This document shows positions 11,801 through 23,500 of a stretch of DNA of 64,000 nucleotides, in pieces (the first letter of the stretch is position 1; each line of letters opens with the position of its first letter). Location: NCBI GenBank assembly GCA_036345935.2, contig JADWOT020000004.1, positions 18,035,423-18,099,422 of the forward strand, given 5' to 3'. Under the pieces are notes generated by a model, which worked only from the letters and a program-made list of their open reading frames with translations, was not told the DNA's origin and ran no database searches. This DNA comes from Taenia hydatigena. Lineage: Eukaryota > Platyhelminthes > Cestoda > Cyclophyllidea > Taeniidae. Both the position numbers and the translations under genes were made by a program.

Positions 11801-13654
11801 TACAGTCAAACTGATGGCAAGGCACATAAACATTTTAAGTTTTGGGGAGGTATTTACATCACCAAAAGTGTAACATCGATGTTAGAGCAAATCAAAACCA
11901 TTTATTTGACTTCAAACAAGATTTGAACGTACAATAAATAGGCTGGAACTAAAGCGCAATAATTGTAATGGTTTCGTGTTTTCATACAATGTAACAGATT
12001 AAGCATGACCTCAGACTCACTTTGACCATCAGGTGTGAGTGGAAGCGACCACCCGGCCGAGCCCTGAGCAATGGCAGATGCCTGAGATTTGAAACCACCG
12101 CCAGCAGTGGTGCCCGCACTCAACATGCCGTTTGGACCAAAAACTCCTCTTCCTGATCCTGGAGGTGGTTGTTGAGCTGCCTGACCGAATCTTTGCTGCG
12201 TTTGTGAAGGAAAGAAATTGCTTTGAAAACCACCACGCCCCTGTTGCTGCTGTTGAATGGGAGATGGACCCATGAAGGAGGACAATAGTCTATGGCTTCC
12301 AGGTGGTGAGGCAATGATGTCCAGTCTCGAACCGTTCCCACCACCACCAACCACCCCTACTGTTGCAGTGGAAGACGAAGAGGAGGGCTGCTTCCAACGC
12401 CCTGATCTATCGCCCATACTTTCATAATGCATCTCCCAAATGCCGGTGCCCGTAGGTGGTTCACTAGACCACACGTTCGACTCCACAGAAACGCCTGCGC
12501 TAGCGATCCCGGAGCTGCTTCGAACTGGGCGACGCTGTTTCATGCCAAGGGAGACAGCGTCACCCAAAAGGCCAGTGGAGTTATGATTGCCCGAAGATGA
12601 TGCTGCCGTGGAAGATGATGCCAGCTCTTCGTTGAGAAGCTCCATATCCCAGGGTGTAGTTTGGTCAACAGGCTGCTGACCCCAACACTCCTTCGAGTTG
12701 ATCAGGGTGTTGATAACCACTGCTGCCTCACTCTGTCCATCTATATGGTTGCCAGATTCACTGACACTTGAACAGACGCCATCACCAGACTGCTGACAGT
12801 TTGTAACAGTCTTGTTGTCGGAGGTAGGTGGTAGTTGTTGATCTATGTGATAACAGTGAAAATTCATAAAATCCTTTAAAAAAACTCAAATAAAGCTCGG
12901 ATAAAAGCATACTGATGAGCAAGTACTTACTCGCAAATGCACTAAAGTCACCATCGACGGAAGGGCCCCAACTGGCGAAACTTTCGTTGCGAGGTTTCCC
13001 GCCGGTTACGCTTTGAATTCGCTGACGGGAATTAAATGCATTATCACCTGATACGAGGTTCCCACTGCCTGTAATAGCACGTGGCATGGATACCGGGTCA
13101 ATAGGATTAGAATTCTGAGCAGTGTCTAATGGGGGCCAAGAATCATTTCGATCGTCAGACTCGCCTAGAGTACGAAGGGCTAGAGACGTCCCAGGAGGGC
13201 TCCACTAGAAACAGACACATGTGCTTCTTACTCATACGATATTGTAGCAAAATGACCAACCAAAACCAGAAATAAACCTACAGTGTTAGGAATTGAGAAG
13301 TCATTGATGGTATCATTCCGTGACGTGCCGGCCAACTCAGCAGGTGTTGGCCATTGCGAAGGTTCATTTTTACGTAATATTGGCGGATCTGCTAACAAAG
13401 GCCAGACACCTCCACTTGCGGTGGCATCCGAACAGGCGGCGTTTGGGTTCACCTTTTTCGTACCACCCCATGAAGCAGTATTCGGCAAATTTCCAGACAA
13501 GTTGGGAAGACTTGGTTTACCTTCATGGAATTTAATGCAATTAGTATGAATTTTAAAAGAAAATAAAACCATGCACTGGATCCCTACCTGGTGTTCTATT
13601 CCAAGCTTGAATTGGAGGAGCGTTATTCCCTATATCACCACCCGTATGCGACAT
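5819..13654 (-). CDS. GW182/TNRC6 (Gawky) microRNA silencing scaffold, complete coding region
   Basis: Cytoplasmic protein that bridges Argonaute to the CCR4-NOT and PAN deadenylases in microRNA silencing. Nine exons: 13654-13588, 13520-13282, 13204-12931, 12842-12021, 11455-10856, 9758-9445, 8446-8005, 6659-6052 and 5947-5819. All borders are GT/AG and the phases close (3495 nt, 1164 residues). An in-frame TGA lies just upstream of the ATG at 13654. Visible features: many Trp repeats flanked by G/S/P/T (SWGG, ASWGPS, ECWGQQ, GIWEMH, AGWSLP, GPWGSEG, GVWDVP, AIWNASW); a UBA-like helix segment around residues 633-667 (LMLLGFHDD); a Gln-rich coiled-coil region around 690-830; an RRM-like fold around 1022-1122 starting WVLLSDLTPQ; and a polyglutamine C-terminal exon. 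It is shorter than the human paralogues (about 1700-1960 residues). Intron sizes range from 67 bases to about 2.2 kb. Identification is firm; exact exon edges are hand-made. Confidence 0.92.
6660..8004 (-). other. GW182 intron 7
   Basis: 1.35-kb intron, phase 1, with donor GTGTGT and acceptor CTTGTAG. Apart from moderately AT-rich sequence nothing is recognisable; no ORF with coding character and no repeat shared with other parts of the window was noticed. Confidence 0.7.
9759..10855 (-). other. GW182 intron 5
   Basis: 1.1-kb intron between the UBA-like exon and the Gln-rich exon, phase 1 (donor GTAAGC, acceptor TTCTAG). It is AT-rich and nothing else is recognisable. Confidence 0.7.
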
Positions 13655-14581
13655 TTCAACCGTGTCTCATAAACACCACATTAAAAAGAAGACTAAAATG
13701 GACCCTGTAGCGGAAAATGTGCCTTGTAAGTTCATTTTTTTTAGCATAAACAGTTAGAAAAATTCATGCACGACGAGAACAAACAACTTACATAGAAAAC
13801 GCGATTCAACAATGGCGGTTCCACAATTTTGATCCAGGCGGGCGATTCGAAAACAAAAATATAAAACAACAAAATAATTTGGCTTAAGTAGTCCCAGAAA
13901 GCAATACAAATATAATTTACCGTCTCTTGTAAAATACATTTAACGAAGAAACAGCGGTTGGATTCAACTTAAAGATATTAACACTTATCAATTCGTTTGT
14001 GAAACTGAATGAGGCATGCTTACCTTCATCCCAGCAGGAGACAAAGCATATCCTACCAATAACGCGAATTTTCGTGGCCGCATATACTAAGACTTATTTG
14101 ATATGCTCTTTTGAATACATGATTTTGTTTAAATTCTTTAAAATGATCTCAAGTGTCGAATGTTGCGGGTGGCCGCTCGTTCTATTCGTGTTCGGTGGGT
14201 TGTGCTTCTGTGGGGTCGCGCGTAGTACATGGTGCTGCATAGCTAGTCTTAATTCAATTATGGCCGACTTGCTAGACTCCAAATAAGTTGGCATGTTGCA
14301 TTATTGGTATGTTCCTCAAATTCCTGCGCCCTGAAACCAGCTGCTTAACTTGTCTTTGTATTGTTAATGTCGATTAAACCGTTGGGAATGGTACTCGCGA
14401 CTTTCAGATGTCGACTTTATGGTCTACGTGTAGTACTTTTGTGTCCTATCAAAGAATAATTTCATATTTAATAATAGCACCCGGACCAGGACCCCGCATA
14501 CCAACATTGAAAACAGGCCGCATAACATAATAGTCTATTTCTTCCGGCTGTAATGCGCCGAACGGAGACTCGTGGTGCCAC
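13655..14581. other. Spacer: GW182 upstream region and pseudokinase 3' flank
   Basis: About 930 bases between the pseudokinase stop codon (14582) and the GW182 start. Expected to hold the GW182 5' untranslated region and promoter. A 95-codon plus-strand frame at 13999-14286 has no recognisable similarity and looks accidental. No core promoter motif could be assigned. Confidence 0.5.
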
Positions 14582-17500
14582 TTAGGCGTTTTGGAAGTTA
14601 CTTCTGACCGAGGCACGCATTGAGCTGCGACGCAGGCGCTCGGTGAATTCTCGCACCAGTCGACTCGAGTCCTCGGGGGTTTGCAATTGGTTTGTCTTTC
14701 GCATCACCACCACTCCAAATGCGTTGATGCTGTGCTTGGACTAAAACGCAATCAACGTACAGTCCTTTTCTGATAAGGTTTGTTTATTTTCTTTAGAAAT
14801 TGATAGGAATGCAAATTATCAGCAAAAATTACCTTTATCTGCTTCGGTCCTCGGCTGTCCAACGCTAAAAGGAAATTGATACGGGAGTGTACACCAGCTG
14901 AATTAATTAAAAGTGTCTTTGTGAAGTCTGTTGGTTTGGCATTTTCAATGCCAGCTGTGTGTGCGAGGATTGTTCATTAAATCGTGGGGGATGGTGGTTC
15001 AGCGTCTCAATGGCCTTGTAGGCAAATATTTTTCGCAAGTATTCCTACTAACCCTTAAAATGAAACTTGGGGTTTTGGGGCGTTGCTAATCGTTACACCT
15101 ACGGAAAAAGATAAAGAAATGGTTGAAGACTGCCGCAACCGTTGTTTGATTCTGGTTTGTGAGGACCAATGTAGAATGTGTTGACGCCTCTATAAGAACT
15201 TGGAATTCAAATAAGGCTAGTGAGTTCTGGAACCTCGGTAATGTCTGCTCGTGGATTCGCTGCCCTCCCAAGTGCTCAATAGAATCTCCGTCGAATGTGG
15301 CAGGGGTTGGACCTAGAAACAGTACAAACTCTTATTTGAGTACGCTCTCTCGATTTGGAACGTTGTAGACGTAATGAAATGGTAGCTTGGGTTTGATAAG
15401 CCAGCCGAATGCCTTGAAGTGAGGGGAGGTCATGACTGAACTGGGGACGTCGTGGATGGAAAGGCACTCACTCTTGCACGATACGAGACTCGGAGCAGCT
15501 TCCGTTTTGCTCTGTGAAGGCGTCTGGCCCATCATCTTTCGTTCAAAGGCTTCAATCGATTCCATGAGGGCTCTTCGGAAGGCCTTCTTATCCAATTGGC
15601 TGCCTACGAACACTTCACCTGATCCATTGCAACAGCAACTGCCCAAATTCCTAGAATGGGAAAAGCCTATTGAAGCACACCCTACAGATGAGTTTTTGGC
15701 AACCTCGTGGGCGGTTGTTCAAAAGTCGGTTAATCCAACGAAAGCTGCGGATAGCCTTGCTGGCATTATGAAATCAGAAAAGGCCTAGCGTGTTATTCAT
15801 GAGGAATCAAGGAACCCAGTTAACGAGGTAGTGAACTCGGAGTAAACAATTGCTTTGGATGCTGCTAGTAATTTGGCTCCTCGAGACTTCACTTAAGGCG
15901 AAATAAAGTGTTATACTCGGACGGAATGAATACTACCAGCCTATAGAACGATCAGGAGGCTTTTGTCATGAGCTGCAGGCAAGTCTTCCTAAGCGGGAGG
16001 CAACGGCGTGGCCTTCAAGCGATCTGTTGCCAAAATTGAGAGTTAAGGTGGCGATCACTTCGCAGTTCATTTATTTGTTTGAGGCAAATCGAGGGTTTTC
16101 AGTACTTTTTGCTACTTCAATGTCACGGAATTTGCGTGTCCTAAATTAATGAATGTCATTTAGTAAGTATTTTCGAAAAAGTTCGTGGGAATGACCTTTG
16201 CTTTCCTTCCAGCTGTTTTTTGCAACCATCTGCCGAGAGACGACAAGCTATTTTTTCATGCCTCTTAAGCATGGGTTCGGGTAAAAACCAACCGTTTGTA
16301 GCTTAGTTGTAGGTCAACTAAAATATCTCCACGTAATACAGTAGTTCCGCTCAAGCACTTTGCGAATTTGAATTTAGACCTATGGTTCTCAGACTGCCAA
16401 ATAAGACGAAATAATTACTGGTTTAGTTTTGATGATCCTAATAAATCAAGCAAACCTTTACTTGAACAGGGTTGTCTCAAGACTCTACGCAAATCGTATT
16501 GTTACCACTCAGAACATAATATTCAATGATCTCACTGTAATGGTTTCGGTTTCGGTGACGGACTGCTTAGGGATGCCGTCGTAGTACCTCCGCGGGACTG
16601 CTACCAGACCCTGCCAGTAGCATTAAGCCCTACTGCACGTCTTTCGCCTTCGGAGAAGTCTCGGGTAGCTACACTCGCATTGAGTTAATGTGAACACACT
16701 TCTAGGCCGATTGTAAGGCATGGTCTGGTGGAGAGTATTGTACGTAAGGGAATCTACAGTCAACTGGATTGTTAAGCGCAGGCTATTCCCAAAGCAAAAC
16801 TTGCCTAACCTCAAGAGGATGGGACACCACCACCAATTGATGCTATGAAGTGCGCCCTTCGACGCAGAACCGTCCAAATTTCCAACCAACTCTCTGGCGC
16901 TGACACGCAGACGCTTCATCATGGTGGCGTCCATAAAAGTCACGAAAGGGGCAGACTCCAGTTGAGGCCATCCTGGAGTTGTGTGATCCACCAGGTAGAC
17001 GCCTTCAATGAAGAAGCCAACCGCCAAAGCATTGATAAATTTGCTGAGGAGTGTTAAATTTCTTGGCAACAGTTTCCATTATAATTTGAAGAAGAAGCGA
17101 ATTCGGACAATGGATAGAGGAATCAGGATTACAACTATGAAGTTTGCTTATTTTTCTCTCAGATTTTGATCTCTTCCAGAGCTCTCACTTGGAAGCACAT
17201 AAAAGTGAGGCGATAAAATATGCAAAAAGCGGTCGATTCAAAGACTTTTTGACTCTAAGCCATGAAAGAAAATGCTACTATGGTAAAATGCATGCAGCAA
17301 GACGTAGCCAGTCCCTTCTATCACATCTCGAAACGGCAGATGCACGAACCGTGCTTGAATCAGTCCATCGATGAGGTTTACGCTCCTACAGAGGTTTTCA
17401 AGCAGGCCTTGTGTGAAGACGAGACGATTAGCCGCGTGATATCTCCAAGCGGCGGTCATGAAGAAGGACCTACTAGTTATGGCTATTGCCATGGTGGCTG

Positions 17501-20500
17501 CGTTCCTGACTCACACCGCACCACTCTTTTCGAGGTCATTCACATCGTCGCCTATTGAAAAGTCTCATTAGGGACTAATCCTTCCGTGAGCAACTGTAGA
17601 AGGTATCAGCGCGCACAGGATATTCTAAGGATGTTTCAGTCATGCCGACAAATATTTTTGTGGTGATACCGCTTTTTAGGCGCTGTGAAGGCGGACACTA
17701 AGACGATATACCAGACAACTCAGTCTATTGAGAAAAAATCGAGCTCGCATTTTCCAAATGTTGCTGCTTTTTCAGTCTTATTTTGATCCATAACTCCTGG
17801 CCCAATCTGAACGCCCTGACGTATACGGCATTGGATGAGCCACTCTTCACTAGCCAGAGCCTCTTTTAACTTCTTGGCTTAATTTGCTTCGTGAGGTCCT
17901 TCGCCCTTCCCGTCGCAATTTGTGGGCTTACCTGCATTTTGTCTATGCAAGTTCAGCAAAATCTGGAAGGTGGCCGAGATTTCTCCAATCGGACGCTCCA
18001 TAATCGCTCGTGCAACCTCCGAAGGGCTCGTTTTTCGGAGTTGGGCGAGGTAATCTACAGCCTTTATTCATTTACAAAGAAAATAGAACATTAAATTTGG
18101 GCTAAACCAAATTACGTCCCGTCTTTAACTAGGTAAAATCAACGTTTGCTATGGATTGTTTTCCACAATTTTCTAAAGTGATCGGGAGGAAGGAACGAAC
18201 TAAAACATTGGTGAACTTCCATTCTCCTTACTTAATACCTTACCTCAGTAGTATTATTGCATTTTTGTTCACCGAAGGCGGTGTTTGTATCGGTCGACTC
18301 AGAACGCATATTAGTGTCATTGGTCTCAACATCAGTTGCCAGAAGCCACTCATTTCCACGGGTGTCGGCAGAGGATTCATCATCCCCGTTCCTAGCGAAC
18401 ATATCTTTCACACGATTCACTAACCCTCGATTGACAGGCGCCTCCAACTTTCCCGCCGACTGGTGGTTGTTGTTCACAGTGGAGCCTTTGTAGGATGTAC
18501 TTGGGGTGAGTTTCTGAAAGAAGGCAATAAAATGTATTGAATACTACGAAAAAAATTGATCTAGAGGCAAAGAGAAGATCGATTGAGACATCTTGAGTAC
18601 ACTTCACCGGGCGTCCTGCTCCAATCAAATGAAGGTGAGCGGAGTTCAATAGATGCCCACTCTCTGGCGCCTTTTAGCCAATTGAAATGCCGTTTGTTGG
18701 ATGGTGGGTACTAGGTTATCAGTGAGTGAGATGCCTAGGCCAAGCATCCTAGTCACCTCATCGCGATGCCACTTCCCACTAGGGACGAAGCACTCAACGT
18801 TGTACAGCTGTTCACGAACACAAATGTTGGCAGTTGCAGAAAGTAAGCGAACTGTGGGTGTACTAATGCACACAGTTCGTTCTAGGACGGTTCAGTCGCA
18901 CTGGCCAATCTTTCTACGATGAAGGTGCTTTGTAAGTGCCTTGCAGGTAGACACCGGAGTGGTGGGTAAGTGTACCATTTAGCTGAACTTACCTTGAAGT
19001 AAATGAATTTTGCGTTTCTTGACAATTCCCTTCTTCAGCCAGTCAGACTCAAACGTTATTGACACTCCTTCTCAATGCAAAACAAATTATCTCTCCCCCA
19101 AAAAACATCTATTTGCTACCATCAGCAGACATGCTTCTGCTTGGATGTGCAGTCACTAAGGCAGTGCTGCTCTCACATCGTCTGCCAATTTTTAATGTGT
19201 TAATTATGATCCGTAGGTAAGCAACATTACAAAAACCACAACTTTCTCTGACGGAGTACTTACCATTAAGCAACCGACCAGAATTTGTGAATTTTATTCC
19301 GTATTCTTGACAATTTCATGCTGATCGGCTCTTGAGGTACCCAGCAGCCGATTGGTGCTACCATCACTGCTAAAGATTGCATTTTATAATTCTCGCCTAT
19401 GTGAGGCAATATGTGCCATTTGGATGCTCCTCCACTCATTCTCGGTCTCTTAAAGAAACTCACTTCCACTCATCCGTGACCACTCGATGCAGAAAGTTTT
19501 CCCATTTTTCCTCCTCTTCCCAATATTGCAGATGTTGGCGTTTGCGCTATTCCCTCCTGCCGTTGGCTCGGCCACCAATCCGGCACACAGTGTACTGGAC
19601 TTGTGTCTATTAGGTCAAAGCACAAGTGGATTCGGTCACCCTGCAACCACTTTAAGCCCTAATGACCTTCCGTCAAAGGCATGGCGTAAGTTACGATTAC
19701 TGAAAGGGGACTACTTTGTTTAGTCTAGTAAAAAATTCTGCCGTGCATTTAAAAGTAATTAGTAAGGTGGTAAAATAAACTAGGAAAGGCATATTTTTTT
19801 GCCGGGGCACGGGCTATAAATCCATTGACAATCATCCGGTTATCTTTCGGCAGATGGTTACTAGAAAGAATTGAAGGAACAGAAGGTCTTGTGAAAAAAA
19901 TTACCAGGCTGTCGTTCCCCAGGCAAACTTGAATCTGCTATTAACATGAGAATAGAGGGACAGGCGAATGAGTAATACCGAAAGGAGGTTCTCTATTGTC
20001 CTCGAAAGACAAATGAAAGTGACCGAGGGGTCCAAGTAAATCTTTTATTCCTTTTGTTCATTAGCATCGAGCTCGTTAGGTTGATTGGGCTCTTTGTCCT
20101 CGCATGAAGTGCGCAGTTGGCCCTTCTAGCTTTCCAGATGTTAACGAGCCGACCTGCACGTCCCTTTTGGACCATTTTTGATTACTGCTGTTACGACTTT
20201 CACAAATTTTTAGATTTTTATAATTTGTCTCTCTGATAGTAGACCCTACGCAATTATGGGACATTTGATTATCTGTAAGCATTCATTTCTTCTAAAGTTT
20301 AACTGGATGACAGACCAGGAACCCCACAAATAAATGTTAACTAAAAAACCGCTACCCTTCAGGTCAAATATGTTTTGTTTTGTTTTATTTTTTCCCATGT
20401 TGATGTCAACAAAACTATAGGATTTGGCTAGGCCTTAACTTGAATCATTTAGGTAATAGCCAGGACAACTAAATTACGAGCTCAAATATTCGTTGATGGT

Positions 20501-23500
20501 TTGTTTAACTTTCTGTTTAAGTTACGGATTACTTGAAGGGTTCACTACAGTACCCCCACCAGGCGGCTTGTCCTCAGGGCCGTACCAGGAGCTCCAAGCC
20601 CTGCTGTACGTCGACAATTGGTATTATTTTGTCTTCAAGGGAGTCTCGGGGCGATGCATTGGTGGTAGCAGAAAGTGAACCCAATCTTAAAGGATTTCAA
20701 TCCTATTATAATAATAATAAGCCTAAGCGGACGGAAGAAGTGCTTCTGCTTTCAGATGGTAAAATGGGTGGCAACTTGTGGCAAAAGGCCTCGACTACCC
20801 CAGTCCTGCGCTCGACAGGAAAGCTATTTGTAACTAAAGCGGCACTGACTGTGGCCGTAAATAATCCACCGTTCCTGCTTGACAATGTCAATTTTGCGAA
20901 TCGGCAATACCTCCTCCAACTCTCGCCTAGCTTGAATGGAACTTAGATTGATATGCCTGAGACATTGAAGGGAGAACAAAGTGGTAAGAAGCTATGTCAG
21001 TTCCCGGCCATTGCCATATAACTGTGATTTTGGACCAGTGTTCCTACGACTATGCGCATGCGTGATAGCCAACACAATTCTCCGTTGCCAAAGTCAGCCC
21101 TTATGCAAGATTATGCTTCAAATCCGGTGGAACTGCTTTAGAGGATCAGTAACGTGTCTTAAAAGTATTTCCTCAGTGGCATGGGACTCTGATGACTGTT
21201 ACGGTTTGGTGGTAGGTGTTTTTCCTGCGGCACTGATTACGTTGTGACATCAAATGCAAGTTAATGACCAAGAGGAGCGCCGAGGACGATGCGCTACGTT
21301 GTTTGATTGCTTGATTTATGGCCAGGGTAAAGAGGCCGTTTAGGCGCTCCGCCATTGTATCTATGCTGAGCGGCCTGGCCTCCAAGCCATTGCTGTACCC
21401 ACAAGCCTTCCTGTATAATGACAATGCGTATTCAGGCCATGCATTGTGTTTAATTTCAAACTCAGGAAAGTCCCGGTGCAATGCAGTAATTCTTAGAACT
21501 AGCCTGAATTCTCATATCAGACTTGTGAATCACATGAGTAAATTTATAAAATGCCAATTTCCTTACAGAGACGGTCTCTAAACTCGAGATGATATGCGCG
21601 GAGCAGGGCGAGAAGGGCTGGAATGGCTGACTTCCCGAATCCGTGATCCATGCATTCGTGCAAAGCTCACAAATCGGAATCCGGACGAGGGCTCTCGGTT
21701 CAAGCAGTTGTCGTAGAAGCAGCTGACATGCTAAAAAAAAAAAAATTTTGAGCAAAAATTTTACACAATCAAATGAGAAGATTCCTCCAAAATCAAATGT
21801 CCAAGTACTTGGTCAGTGAGGCAGGTGAAATATTTGATCCACTCAACTCAATTTGTCAGTCTTAAGCGGGTTTACGCAATTTAAGGGGGCTAGGAGAAGT
21901 CCCTTTGTTTTGATACCTTTTTGTTCAGTCCTCTTCTACACCCAAAAGCTAGGGGCGAATGCAATCGAACCTGGAGTGAAGGAGGCGACGGCAGCGGTGT
22001 GGTTCGGTGAGAGGCCCCTCAGCGCAAAACGTAAAAGCCGTTCCCGACGCTTGTGGTCGTAGTAAGGTGATTGAAAAGGCAACTCTCCCACCAGCATGTA
22101 GAAGAGAACTACGCCTCTAAAATGCACAAGAAAAAAACTATTAACCCCTTGAGAATACAAGTGGAGCAAGTTTGATAGCAAGTATATTTGTTTAAATGCG
22201 CTCCTGATTCAGATAAGTAATTGAAGGCTTCTACACATTCGGTATGTTTGGATGTGGCCTCATAATTGGTGTCGTAGAGCCGTTCCCATGAAATCTGTGT
22301 TCCTAACCTTGCCTTCCAGTTCGTTCTGTACTCCATTAAAGTTGTACTTCTCCTTATAATTGCTTTCGCTATACATGAATTCTATTACCAAGATGTCTAA
22401 TTTGATATAATCAGGAAATGGAATCATTTCCTTCTGTTTATGAGTTGAGCCACTTTAAAAGAGTATCAGACAGTCACTGTGCGATTCCTTGAATGTTTAT
22501 TTAAGTCTCGATTTTGGTAAAGGACCACTTTGTCTCCTAGACACCATACCTTCGCCGGACAGCATGGCATCCAGATCATGCTAGCAACCACCCAGCCCTT
22601 CTGTAAGTTAATTATGTTCACTCTACCCCAGCGAGCATCGTCTTCTTTCGTTTTCAGGAAGGTTCCGAGACGCTCCATTGGTGGGAGCGCAAAGCGAGCC
22701 CGTTCTCAAAAGATCTCTATCTTGATTTCTGCCGCTGAGGGATAGACCTTGGTGGGGCAGAAGAAATGCAGAAGGTCTGAAAATTGCGTCTACTTTCGAC
22801 AACTACCACAGTTCCATGTTCAGCAGAATAGCCACTAACAATTGAAGCAACATTAGCCATGAACCGTCTGGAGAAATTCGCTTCAAAGCCGTCCACCCTA
22901 CCTGCAAGAAGGTATTAATTATGTGACCTCGCGATACCGCCTCTGCTTCTCTACTAGCTCAGCAAGTCTAAAGTGAGAACAACGTGGCAAGGAGGAATGG
23001 ATGCGAGACCCTATCCCACGGAAGTGAGTTAAATCCCAGCCTTTATTATGCGACCAGGCTTTTAAGGCAGTGTTCTGGCGACCACCTACGGACAAACGTG
23101 ATGGCCAGCACGCCCTCCCCGTCCGCGAAAGCAGCTCTCATGCAGGACAATACTCAAGACCTGGTAGAATTTTCATGGAGGGTCACTAATGTTGCGGTCA
23201 TTTATCTCCTCAGTTGCATGGAAAACCCCCACAGCACCGATTACTTTGTAATGGATGACGTCAGAGGTTGACCAAGAGGAGCGCCGGAGATGACGCTCAA
23301 AGTGGAATACACGTCAACTGTTTTCTTGACTCTCAGTTTTGTTAACAAACCACCTTGGGACTACGTCATGGAACCTCCGCCCAATGAGCTGGTCTTTGGG
23401 CCATGCCATTAGCCTCACATCCTGCTCTATTCTTCAAAGAATAACTGATATCTAAACTCTTATCTGTTATGATGATGTGCTAGCTGACCTCTGCGTCTTA

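Larger units (their letters stand above)
18514..21566 (-). other. Pseudokinase intron carrying repeat copies
   Basis: 3.05-kb phase-0 intron between the C-lobe exon and the Asn/Ser-rich exon (residues 376-465). It holds two family-A repeat segments (about 20540-20800 and 21205-21420). A 75-codon minus-strand frame at 18646-18873 reads like a decayed protein-coding fragment but is not recognised. Confidence 0.55.

Noticed and set aside
15432..15788. 118-codon plus-strand ORF
   Set aside because: It overlaps the pseudokinase exon 15650-15344, whose minus-strand frame joins its neighbours in phase on both sides; the plus frame has no recognisable similarity.
17262..17558. 98-codon plus-strand ORF
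   Set aside because: Reads protein-like, but the opposite strand can be spliced in phase between pseudokinase exons 18061-17932 and 17043-16810. I could not decide with certainty; the minus model was kept at low confidence.
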